Below, in pieces: positions 52,576 through 60,190 of a stretch of 64,000 nucleotides of DNA. The stretch is from Chryseobacterium piperi (GTDB lineage: Bacteria > Bacteroidota > Bacteroidia > Flavobacteriales > Weeksellaceae): assembly GCF_002285635.2 (NCBI RefSeq), contig NZ_CP023049.2, positions 1,054,001 to 1,118,000 on the forward strand, written 5' to 3'. The number at the start of each line of letters is the position of its first letter. The stretch's first letter is position 1. The translations under genes were made by a program, and so were the position numbers. The notes below the pieces were generated by a model, which was not told the DNA's origin, did no database searches, and worked only from the letters and a program-made list of their open reading frames with translations.

Positions 52576-53139
52576 ATGAAAACGAAACTATTGACTTTTG
52601 TAAGTCTCTCAATGCTGTTAACTTCTTGTGGCCAGGATGATACTCTTGATAATGTAACAGTACAAAATGGAAAAGTACAGACAACCGAGAATACGAGCAA
52701 ATCCTTTCCTGGTTCAGGTCTTACAACATTAAAATTTATTTCGGAAACAACCAATCACCCTCAAATATTAAATGCTGGAGAATCAATTAGCTTAGAGAAT
52801 AATGGTGTCGTTTACCGACTTATCATGCAGGAAGACAGCAATCTTGTTCTATATCGTGAAACACCAGGCAGTTATTCAGCATTATGGAGTTCAAATACTG
52901 TAAGAAGCCAGGGTACACCAAAACTTATTGCACAAAATGATGGGAATCTTGTTATTTATAATAACAATAATCCTCTTTGGGATTCTGACAGTGCAGTTAC
53001 AGGTAATGTTTCCAACCCACACATTAAACTTCAGCTTTATTCAAGAACCGGGTATTTAATAGGTAACGGTTTTAGAATTAAAATTATTTTGGGTGGAAAT
53101 AATGAAGAAAGAAGAGAAATAACGTATAGAGATATCTAG
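52576..53139 (+). CDS. Lipoprotein with bulb-type mannose-binding lectin domain
   Basis: 187 residues. A lipoprotein signal ends LLTSCGQ, with Cys17 as lipid attachment. The B-lectin domain (about 55-175) shows two QxDxNxVxY carbohydrate-binding motifs: QEDSNLVLY and QNDGNLVIY. A third expected site is degenerate (LQLYSRTGYLIG). Fold members bind mannose; some bacterial ones are lectin-like bacteriocins or adhesins. The gene lies between infC and rpmI, which are normally adjacent, so it is probably acquired. Likely on the outer membrane surface. Confidence 0.8.
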   Translation: MKTKLLTFVSLSMLLTSCGQDDTLDNVTVQNGKVQTTENTSKSFPGSGLTTLKFISETTNHPQILNAGESISLENNGVVYRLIMQEDSNLVLYRETPGSYSALWSSNTVRSQGTPKLIAQNDGNLVIYNNNNPLWDSDSAVTGNVSNPHIKLQLYSRTGYLIGNGFRIKIILGGNNEERREITYRDI

Positions 53140-53237
53140 TAGACAATTCAATGTAATTATGACCACTTACTTAAAGGGGTGTTTTTTTAAGATATGATAA
53201 AGTCACAAGTTATAAAAATTTGAATTGATATTTTTCG

Positions 53238-53278
53238 TATCTTTGCACACTGTTATCCTTAAGTCTCTTAGGAATAAC
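53238..53278 (+). promoter_or_regulatory. rpmI-rplT promoter and leader hairpin
   Basis: -7 box TATCTTTG at 53238-53245 with TTTG at 53219-53222 as possible -33. The leader then carries an imperfect hairpin, GTTATCCTTAAG to CTTAGGAATAAC (53252-53278). L20 represses this operon through leader RNA in other bacteria, so a control role is plausible but not shown. Confidence 0.5.
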
Positions 53279-53321
53279 AACAAATCAGATATTGATAACA
53301 AAACAATAAAAAAGCAAGACA

Positions 53322-53519
53322 ATGCCAAAATTAAAAACGAAATCAGGTGCTAAGAAACGTTTTGCTCTTACCGGTACTGGTAAGATCAAAAGAAAAAACG
53401 CTTACAAAAGTCACATCTTAACTAAGAAAGAAACTAAGCAGAAGAGAAATCTTACGCAGACTTCTTATGTTGCTGCTGTGGACGAAAAAAGCGTTAGACG
53501 TCAATTAGCAATTAAGTAG
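53322..53519 (+). CDS. rpmI: 50S ribosomal protein L35
   Basis: 65 residues, full length and strongly basic. Signature [20 protein letters not shown] and [20 protein letters not shown]. Followed by rplT after 123 bp. Normally downstream of infC; here separated from it by about 3.2 kb of mobile and accessory DNA, with its own promoter. Confidence 0.95.
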   Translation: MPKLKTKSGAKKRFALTGTGKIKRKNAYKSHILTKKETKQKRNLTQTSYVAAVDEKSVRRQLAIK

Positions 53520-53642
53520 TTTTTATAAATCTATATTCGGTTTATAAGAATTAGAAACAAATTCAGAATTTTTAACCCTGAAACGGAGCAGCTAAGTGTA
53601 GTGAAACAGCATACCGCCCTTTTCAAAAAAACAATTTAAATT

Positions 53643-53987
53643 ATGCCTAGATCAGTAAATGCAGTAGCTTCAAGAGCTCGCAGAAAAAAAATTATTAAGC
53701 AAGCTAAAGGTTTTTTCGGTAGAAGAAAGAACGTTTGGACAGTAGCTAAAAACGCGGTAGAAAAAGCAATGCAATATGCTTACCGTGGTAGAAAAGAGAA
53801 AAAGAGAAATTTCAGATCACTTTGGATCACTCGTATCAACGCGGGAACTAGAGAACATGGAATGTCTTACTCTCAGTTTATGGGAGCTCTTAAAAAGAAC
53901 AACGTAGAGCTTAACAGAAAAGTTTTAGCGGATTTAGCAATGAATTACCCTGAAGCTTTCAAAGCAGTTGTAGATCAAGTAAAATAA
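53643..53987 (+). CDS. rplT: 50S ribosomal protein L20
   Basis: 114 residues, full length. Conserved [40 protein letters not shown] and [20 protein letters not shown]. It binds 23S rRNA early in assembly and in many bacteria represses its own operon. A strong terminator follows. Confidence 0.96.
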   Translation: MPRSVNAVASRARRKKIIKQAKGFFGRRKNVWTVAKNAVEKAMQYAYRGRKEKKRNFRSLWITRINAGTREHGMSYSQFMGALKKNNVELNRKVLADLAMNYPEAFKAVVDQVK

Positions 53988-54011
53988 TGTAAAATTTTTT
54001 GTTATCAATAT

Positions 54012-54038
54012 AAATCCCGAGTTTTTTGCTCGGGATTT
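54012..54038 (+). terminator. Intrinsic terminator after rplT
   Basis: AAATCCCGAG (54012-54021) pairs with CTCGGGATTT (54029-54038), followed by a T-run. Confidence 0.88.
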
Positions 54039-54098
54039 TTTTATTCTATACATTTGTTTTATTGAAATTAAGGAAAAAATTAACTATCATTATTAAAA

Positions 54099-55274
54099 GT
54101 GAAAAAAATATCTACCCTTCTACTGTTTTCTTTTGCTTCTTTAGGCTTACAGGCACAAAGCTTTATTCAGTCTTATCAAAACAGAGCTAATCAGGTTTCT
54201 CAAACCAATATTACAGCGAATCTCCATGCATTTGAAAACCTGGGGGTAAAAACTACAGGGACAATCAATAATACCAATGCCCTGAACTGGATCAAAGATC
54301 AATATGTTTCTTATGGATACAGTGTAAGTCAGATGACAGAAGATCCTTTTCCTTTTGGAAATACCACTTCCAAAAACCTGATTATTACCAAAACCGGAAC
54401 CGTATATCCGAATATTTATGTGATTATCTGCGGTCATTATGATACAATTGTAGGACCGGGAGTAAGCGATAATGGAAGCGGAACATCAATTATTTTAGAA
54501 GCAGCCAGGATATTAAAAGATATTCCCACAGAATATTCTATTAAGTTTATCCATTTTTCAGGAGAAGAACAAGGATTGTATGGGAGTAATCATTATGCAG
54601 ATAATGTCATTTTTCAAAATGGCTCCCGTCAGGTTAATGTAAAACTGGTATTCAATATTGATCAGGTCGGCGGACAACTTGGTAATAATAACAATACCAT
54701 CAAATGTGAAAAAGGGGTCAATGGTGGTTCTGCTAATAATGCAACGTCAAGTGCCTTTACCCAACAACTGGCTACCTGCACCACACTCTACTCCCCTCTT
54801 CAGACAGTTATCAGTACGGCTTATGCTTCCGACTATATCCCCTTTGAACAAAACGGAGATATTATTACGGGCTTTTATGAGCATATTAAAAGTAACAATG
54901 AACATACGGTAGATGATACTTTTGCTAATATAGACCCTACTTACGTTTTTAACGTTGGAAAAGCAGCAGTCGGAGCTCTTCAACATTTTGCCGTAGCCAC
55001 TACAGCCAACCTGGGAGTCAATGAAGCTGATCGCCAGAAATATTTAGAGTCTCTAAGGGTTTATCCTAACCCCACCAAAGATATTCTTAATATTGAGCTG
55101 CCAGAAGCTTTTAAAAGTTTCGATGTTGAATTAACTGACCTAGTGGGACACACTTTGATCAAAAAAGAAAACCAGAATACAATTAACGTTTCGCACCTTG
55201 TCAAAGGAGCTTATATTGCCATTATAAAAGCCGGAAATCAAACTGCAGTCAGAAAAGTTATGATTGATAAATAA
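54099..55274 (+). CDS. Secreted M28-family metallopeptidase with type IX sorting domain, copy 1
   Basis: 391 residues, GTG start; signal peptide about 1-19 (LGLQAQ). The M28 aminopeptidase core has zinc ligands in IICGHYDTIVGPGVSDNGSG (His, Asp), the catalytic FSGEEQGLYGSNHYADN (Glu pair) and FNIDQVGG (Asp). The C-terminal T9SS type A tail is RVYPNPTKDILNIELPE to AVRKVMIDK. Probably an extracellular aminopeptidase feeding on peptides. A paralog follows directly (55433). Confidence 0.9.
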   Translation: MKKISTLLLFSFASLGLQAQSFIQSYQNRANQVSQTNITANLHAFENLGVKTTGTINNTNALNWIKDQYVSYGYSVSQMTEDPFPFGNTTSKNLIITKTGTVYPNIYVIICGHYDTIVGPGVSDNGSGTSIILEAARILKDIPTEYSIKFIHFSGEEQGLYGSNHYADNVIFQNGSRQVNVKLVFNIDQVGGQLGNNNNTIKCEKGVNGGSANNATSSAFTQQLATCTTLYSPLQTVISTAYASDYIPFEQNGDIITGFYEHIKSNNEHTVDDTFANIDPTYVFNVGKAAVGALQHFAVATTANLGVNEADRQKYLESLRVYPNPTKDILNIELPEAFKSFDVELTDLVGHTLIKKENQNTINVSHLVKGAYIAIIKAGNQTAVRKVMIDK

Positions 55275-55325
55275 TTGAATATATTTCAAAACATATTGCT
55301 TATTAATTAATAAATTAACAACAAG

Positions 55326-55358
55326 AAATGCTTTTTATTACAGGTAATTAAAGCATTT
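55326..55358 (+). terminator. Terminator between the two M28 genes
   Basis: AAATGCTTT (55326-55334) pairs with AAAGCATTT (55350-55358), followed by a T-run. It indicates separate transcription of the paralogs. Confidence 0.78.
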
Positions 55359-55432
55359 TTTTATTCATGACATAACATTAACCATCTTTTGTTAGGAATT
55401 TATTATTACTTTTATAAAAAAATCACCTAACA

Positions 55433-56611
55433 ATGAAAAATATCTTTACTTTTCTTCTTATAGGTTTTGTAAGCCATCAATTACAATCTCAAACTTTTAT
55501 CCAAGCCTACCAAAACAGAGTCAATCAGGTATCACAAACCAATATTACCACCAATTTGCAGCAGTTTCAAAATCTTGGAATAAAAACAACAGGATCTACC
55601 AACAACGCCAATACCCTGACATGGATCAAGAACAAGTATCTGTCCTATGGCTATACCGCCAGCCAGATTGTAGAAGATCCTTTTACATTCGGAAGCACGA
55701 ATTCTAAAAATTTAGTCATTACAAAAACAGGAACCGTATATCCTAATAAATATGTTATTATTTGCGGACATTTCGATAGTATTAACGGTCCCGGAGTTAA
55801 TGATAATGGTAGTGGTACTTCTATTATCCTGGAAGCAGCCAGAATTTTAAAAGATGTCCCTACCGAGTATTCCATAAAATTTATTCATTTTTCCGGGGAA
55901 GAACAAGGCCTGAGAGGAAGCTACCATTATGCTAATAATATCGCATATCAAAATGGTGTTCGAAAACTGGATATAAAATTAGTATTCAATCTTGACCAGG
56001 TAGGTGGTAAAATGGGTAATACCAATAATACCATTTACTGTGATGAAGACCAGGGAGGATTATCCAGTAATAATGCTGCCTCTACGGCTGTAACGCAACA
56101 ATTAATCAATTGCACTACCCTATATTCTCCACTTCAAACCGCTATTGATCCTGCTGAAAGCACCGATTATATTCCTTTTGAACAAAAAGGAGAAGTCATT
56201 ACAGGATATTTTGAATATAAGAGAAGCAACTATCCACACTCTTCCAGCGATACTTTTGCCAATACAGATCCTGTATATATATTTAAAGTGGGCAAAGCAA
56301 CCGTTGGGGCTCTTCAGCATTTTGCCACAGCAACAACAGCTTCCTCAGCCGCTTTAGGAACTAAAGAGAGCATGATCAGCACACTGGAGTCCGTAAAAAT
56401 TTATCCAAATCCGGCCAAAGACTATCTTATGATTGAAGTGCCTGACTCTACAAAAAAATTCACCTTTGAAATTACAGACCTTACCGGTCGTATATTGCTC
56501 AAAGAGGAGAACCAAACAAGAATCAATGTTTCGAGTCTACAAAAAGGAGTTTACCTGGGTAATCTGAAAACGGATGACCATACGGTAGTAAGAAAATTGA
56601 TCATCGAATAA
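55433..56611 (+). CDS. Secreted M28-family metallopeptidase with type IX sorting domain, copy 2
   Basis: 392 residues, tandem paralog of 54099-55274. Signal peptide about 1-19 (HQLQSQ). Zinc and catalytic segments are conserved: IICGHFDSINGPGVNDNGSG, FSGEEQGLRGSYHYANN and FNLDQVGGK. The T9SS tail is KIYPNPAKDYLMIEV to VVRKLIIE. Divergence is spread evenly, indicating an older duplication with both copies kept functional. Confidence 0.9.
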   Translation: MKNIFTFLLIGFVSHQLQSQTFIQAYQNRVNQVSQTNITTNLQQFQNLGIKTTGSTNNANTLTWIKNKYLSYGYTASQIVEDPFTFGSTNSKNLVITKTGTVYPNKYVIICGHFDSINGPGVNDNGSGTSIILEAARILKDVPTEYSIKFIHFSGEEQGLRGSYHYANNIAYQNGVRKLDIKLVFNLDQVGGKMGNTNNTIYCDEDQGGLSSNNAASTAVTQQLINCTTLYSPLQTAIDPAESTDYIPFEQKGEVITGYFEYKRSNYPHSSSDTFANTDPVYIFKVGKATVGALQHFATATTASSAALGTKESMISTLESVKIYPNPAKDYLMIEVPDSTKKFTFEITDLTGRILLKEENQTRINVSSLQKGVYLGNLKTDDHTVVRKLIIE

Positions 56612-56649
56612 AACACACCACATCATTCTCAATAGATTTTAATCAACAG

Positions 56650-56674
56650 AAACCATTCAGATTTTGAATGGTTT
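56650..56674 (+). terminator. Terminator after M28 copy 2
   Basis: AAACCATTC (56650-56658) pairs with GAATGGTTT (56666-56674), followed by TTGTGG. The spacer 56675-56815 shows no gene. Confidence 0.75.
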
Positions 56675-56815
56675 TTGTGGTTTTATTCTATAAATTCTTC
56701 TGATATTCTGAATATAAAACATAGCACTATAATCATACATCCAGTTTAAGTTTGTAATTCTTTATTGTTACTGTACTGGTTGTGGAATGATGCTACTCAT
56801 CAAGTGATGTTGCTA

Positions 56816-57081
56816 TTATGATCTCTTATTTTTACTTATTAGGAAAAATATAAGCTTCAAAATTAAAGCTATTAAAAATGAAGGAATGAGAAAAAATATT
56901 AATGTATAAAAGACCCATCCACTTGTTATTATTCTTTCCATTTCTAAAAAATACATTAATAAGGCATAACCAAATAATATAACTATCAAAGTAATGAAAA
57001 TTTTGTCTTATTGGGCTTCACTATATAATATAGAATCAAACCAATAATAAGCGGAACTAGTATTGTATAAATGTAAAACAT
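56816..57081 (-). pseudogene. Small membrane protein gene with a frameshift
   Basis: ATG at 57081 opens MFYIYTILVPLIIGLIL YYIVKPNK, then the frame breaks near AAGACAAAATTTT. Adding one base continues with KIFITLIVILFGYALL, FLEMERIITSGWVFY and LIALILKLIFFLISKNKRS to a TAA at 56816. The joined product would be 88 residues with about three membrane helices. Same strand as the toxin/immunity genes upstream, so perhaps a decayed immunity or accessory gene. A sequencing error in the A-rich tract cannot be excluded. Confidence 0.5.
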
Positions 57082-57417
57082 ATTCTATTTTTTTTCTTTT
57101 GGATTTTCAGCTATTGATTTAACAATGGACTTACTCGTAAATCTTTTCAAATCCTATTAATAATACTTCAAAACGGTCGCAAATTGTAACCGTTTTGGAA
57201 AGTATCGATTCTCACCACACAAAAGGATTCGTGGCAACGGAGGATAGTCGTTGCTTTCCTCAATGATGGCTGCGCTATTTTCTTACAAAACTTAATAAAG
57301 AATCAGAACATTGTTTCAATGTTCTGATTTATCTTATAAACTATTTAACCAAAATTATTATTCCCTCAAAGTCAAAGACTTCACTTACAGATAGGAAATC
57401 GGAGAGTATACCAAATT
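57082..57417 (-). other. Intergenic region with a coding remnant and a terminator
   Basis: On the minus strand a short open stretch ending near 57087 reads FTSKSIVKSIAENPKEKK before a stop. It looks like the tail of a lost toxin or partner gene but has no start. AATCAGAACATTG (57301-57313) pairs with CAATGTTCTGATT (57317-57329), a perfect 13-bp stem that probably terminates the DUF2750-like transcript. Nothing else was recognised. Confidence 0.5.
57301..57329. terminator. Terminator downstream of the immunity genes
   Basis: Perfect 13-bp stem AATCAGAACATTG / CAATGTTCTGATT with a 3-nt loop, about 90 bp after the DUF2750-like stop on the minus strand. Confidence 0.75.
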
Positions 57418-57801
57418 TTATTGTATTTTATCTAATTCTTCATTGAGATCTCTTCTAAATTCTTCTAAAGATACGACGAAGCCTGACTTTCCGTTTATAG
57501 GAAACACATTAACTAAATAATTTTCAGAAGCAATAATTTTAAATAATTCATTTTCCAAATCCTCTAAGCAAATCTTTAAAGGCCTATAATTTTCCCACCC
57601 CTTATCCAGATTTGATAATATAAATTCTTCAGCTGTCCAGAATGATATAAGGCTATGGTCATCAACTTCAGATATTGCATAATCTCCGTTTTCATTAACA
57701 ATTGTCCAAAGTTCTTCGAAATCAGCTATTTTTTTAATGAAATATTGGTATCTTTTAAATGGTTCCAATTTTATAATATTCTCTTTTTCTTTTAGGTTCA
57801 T
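57418..57801 (-). CDS. DUF2750-like protein, probable immunity protein
   Basis: 127 residues, cytoplasmic. The pattern RYQYFIKKIADFEELWTI, ISFWTAEEFILSNLDKGWEN and VNVFPINGKSGFVVS with FRRDLNEELDKI follows the DUF2750 layout (F/W-rich strands, C-terminal helix). DUF2750 proteins are frequent near polymorphic toxins. It lies 74 bp after the DUF4265-like gene and downstream of the HNH tip, so it is a candidate immunity protein for this or a lost toxin. Confidence 0.65.
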   Translation of the reverse strand: MNLKEKENIIKLEPFKRYQYFIKKIADFEELWTIVNENGDYAISEVDDHSLISFWTAEEFILSNLDKGWENYRPLKICLEDLENELFKIIASENYLVNVFPINGKSGFVVSLEEFRRDLNEELDKIQ

Positions 57802-57875
57802 ATTTATCTAAATCTTTTAATGTACCTGCCTTTTAAGAGCGATATGATAACAATGAATAGTCATTAAAGACTAAA

Positions 57876-58322
57876 TTACTTAAGATCATTTAAATGTTTT
57901 TCTGATAAACAAGCTTCTTTATAATCAAAAATTTTATTCTCAAATTGTTTTTCCAAATAATCTCTTATTTCCTTATAGTTTATTTCTGGAGAAACATCTA
58001 TAGCTAAAAGTTTTTGTTCATGCATTCCTTCCCAAGAACATTTTAGAGTTTCAATATCTTTGAGGACTTCTACTATTTTTTCTTTTTTAAAAAATACAAT
58101 TTGTATAGTGCTATGCTCTGAAGCTTCAACAATATCATCGAAGTATAAGTGTCCGTTATCTTCCTCTACTGCTATTATATCATTATAAGCAATGTTTGGA
58201 GCAAAGAAAGGAATACTTTTCACTTGATATGTTACTTTTTCATTTATAGGTTCAATCCATAAAACTTCTTCTGCCAATTTATCTTCGACATCATAATAAG
58301 TTAAAATGACTTTTTTATCCAT
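57876..58322 (-). CDS. DUF4265-like protein, probable immunity protein of the HNH toxin
   Basis: 148 residues, cytoplasmic. The N-terminal half EEVLWIEPINEKVTYQVKSI, PFFAPNIAYNDIIAVEEDNG and VEASEHSTIQIVFF matches DUF4265 proteins, which recur next to toxin genes. The ATG lies 6 bp after the HNH-domain stop codon, the typical toxin-immunity coupling. It likely neutralises the nuclease tip. After IS5 insertion upstream its expression may depend on IS-borne or cryptic promoters. Confidence 0.7.
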   Translation of the reverse strand: MDKKVILTYYDVEDKLAEEVLWIEPINEKVTYQVKSIPFFAPNIAYNDIIAVEEDNGHLYFDDIVEASEHSTIQIVFFKKEKIVEVLKDIETLKCSWEGMHEQKLLAIDVSPEINYKEIRDYLEKQFENKIFDYKEACLSEKHLNDLK

Positions 58323-58532
58323 AATTTTTTAATGTTTATCTAAATTACATTTTCTACATAAAACCTGGCCATTATTCGGAGTACCACTACCGCCTTCTCT
58401 TTTTCTTATTATATGATCTACTTGAGCTTCATTTTGAGGAGGTACCACTCCTCTCTGTGATCTTTTACCTGGTATTGTTGGAATACCACAGGTTTGGCAA
58501 ATTACTTTCCCATTATTTTTTAATTTATTTAA

Positions 58533-59391
58533 GAGCCTGTTTAAAAAAGTAATAATAAAAAATAGTAAGGGTTAAAAGTTGCATAAAAATTGTCATTTTA
58601 GAGTTGCAAAAGAAAAAAACATCAATGTATCCAACGGACTTAACCCAAACTCAGTGGCAATTTATAAAAAAAGCATTAGATTTTGATGACAGAAAACGAA
58701 AATATGATTTGGTTGTCATTTGGAATGCTATCAGTTATTTAGTAAAAACAGGCTGTCAATGGAGACTTTTACCTCATGATTTTCCCAAATGGCAATTGGT
58801 TTATTACTATTATTCAAAATGGTCAAATCTGGAGATTTTCGATTTATTATTATCAAAATTGAGAGAGGAAGTACGACGAAACAGGGGTCAGAAAGCGCAG
58901 GCAAGTTTAGGAATTATTGACAGTCAAAGTGTTCGTTGGGGAAATAACCGTTCACTCAATGGCTTTGACGGAGGTAAAAAAATAAAAGGAATCAAGAGAC
59001 ACGTTGTGGTAGACAAAAATGGTTTTTTGTTAGCCGTAATGGTAAGTGTAGCCAATGTTCATGACAGTAAGGCTGCATTGTTACTGATCAAAACACTGCG
59101 ATATTTACTAATTCCGCTTCAGGTAATCCTGGCGGACGGAGGTTATAGAGGAGAGATTATTGAGGAAATAAGAATTAAGTTTAATTATATCATTCAGATC
59201 GTAATGCGGAGTGACAAAAAAGTAAAAGGGTTTGAGCCAATTCATAAACGATGGATTATAGAGCGTACATTTGCTTGGTTTGATAACGATAGAAGATTAT
59301 GCAGAAATTATGAACTCTTAATGGAATCCTCTGAAAACATGGTCAAATTATCCGCCATAAAATTATTACTGAATAAAATTTAAACAGACTC
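58533..59391 (+). mobile_element. IS5-family insertion sequence, copy B (859 bp)
   Basis: Inverted repeats GAGCCTGTTTAAA at 58533 and GAGTCTGTTTAAA (reverse complement) ending at 59391. Target duplication TAA at 58530-58532 and 59392-59394. Same length as copy A and same internal offsets (71 and 8 bp), so transposition is recent. It splits the HNH toxin tip. Confidence 0.95.
58604..59383 (+). CDS. IS5-family DDE transposase, copy B
   Basis: 259 residues, identical in sequence to copy A (51418-52197), with the same DDE residues (GIIDSQSVRW, LADGGYRGE, IERTFAWF). It is opposite in strand to the Rhs locus in which it sits. Confidence 0.95.
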   Translation: MQKKKTSMYPTDLTQTQWQFIKKALDFDDRKRKYDLVVIWNAISYLVKTGCQWRLLPHDFPKWQLVYYYYSKWSNLEIFDLLLSKLREEVRRNRGQKAQASLGIIDSQSVRWGNNRSLNGFDGGKKIKGIKRHVVVDKNGFLLAVMVSVANVHDSKAALLLIKTLRYLLIPLQVILADGGYRGEIIEEIRIKFNYIIQIVMRSDKKVKGFEPIHKRWIIERTFAWFDNDRRLCRNYELLMESSENMVKLSAIKLLLNKI

Positions 59392-59830
59392 TAAATCTTT
59401 AACAGATTCTTTACCTGCTTTAGTAAAATCTTTTCCTGGCCGTTCCTTTAAACTTAATTTTGCCGCCCTTGCTTCTGCTTTTAAAAGACCATTTTCTGCG
59501 GCCAACATTTTTAAAGCATCGTCTCCATTCTTTGTAACTATTAAAAGAGGTAATGCTGCTAACTGCATATTTGAATTATCCGAAGCTGAAAGTGCCATTC
59601 CCAGAACCTCCCACATTCCAAAAGGATCACCGGCACCACCCATCATCTGTACCCCTCTGTCATTTCTCATTCCTGACATTAGGTCTAAGTTTGCACCCCC
59701 ATTATTATAGCTCCATCCTGCGAAAGATTGATTAACAGCCAAGCCCATTGCCAGAATATTAGGAAGATAATTACTCCCCATATTACAATTACTGCTGTTT
59801 CCTTTACCTTATTCTAAATATCCCAAAGTA

Positions 59831-60190
59831 TTATTTTTTAACAACATAAGAAGAATCTCCTTTTATTTGATAGAGTTTTTTTGAATGTAAACTACCATCA
59901 ATATTATAAAACTCAAAATATCCAGTCTTTAATTTACTTTGATAGCACTCTTGCGGATCAGAAGACTTTTTAAATCTATATACTCCTTTAGAAAAAAGGT
60001 TATGCGTATTTTTTTCTTCTACTGTTTCAGTGCCATAAAAATATTTATTTCTTGAACTATCTATTATGATAAAAGTATCAAAATGATCATTGTAAATGTC
60101 ATTGTCTTTTTCTTTATAAACGTAAATTGTATCTATAAATTGATCTTCCTTAAACCTTCCATCTGCTTTAACAAAGTCACTTTTATCATA
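59831..60190 (-). pseudogene. 5'-truncated gene fragment between Rhs core and orphan tip (likely old immunity gene)
   Basis: A coding-like frame runs DKSDFVKADGRFKEDQF, VYKEKDNDIYNDHFDTFIII, GVYRFKKSSDPQECYQ and FYNIDGSLHSKKLYQIKG to a TAA at 59831. No start codon precedes it except an ATG at 60286 that lies out of frame inside the Rhs gene and encodes a nonsense N-terminus. The natural 5' end was probably lost when the Rhs tip recombined. Content resembles small Bacteroidota secreted or immunity proteins; no family was assigned. Confidence 0.6.

Larger units (their letters stand above)
58329..59808 (-). pseudogene. Orphan Rhs toxin tip with HNH nuclease domain, interrupted by IS5
   Basis: Reading 59808 to 59392, then (skipping IS5 and one TAA duplication) 58529 to 58329, gives one frame of 205 codons. 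It begins GKGNSSNCNMGSNYLPN, a copy of the Rhs hinge, and continues FAGWSYNNGGANLDL and KAGKESVKDL joined to NKLKNNGKVICQTC. The end is an HNH domain: CQTCG, QVDHIIRKREGG, NNGQVLCRKCNLDKH. A TAA directly before 59808 cuts it off from any start. So it is a displaced toxin tip, inactivated both by displacement and by IS5. Confidence 0.82.
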
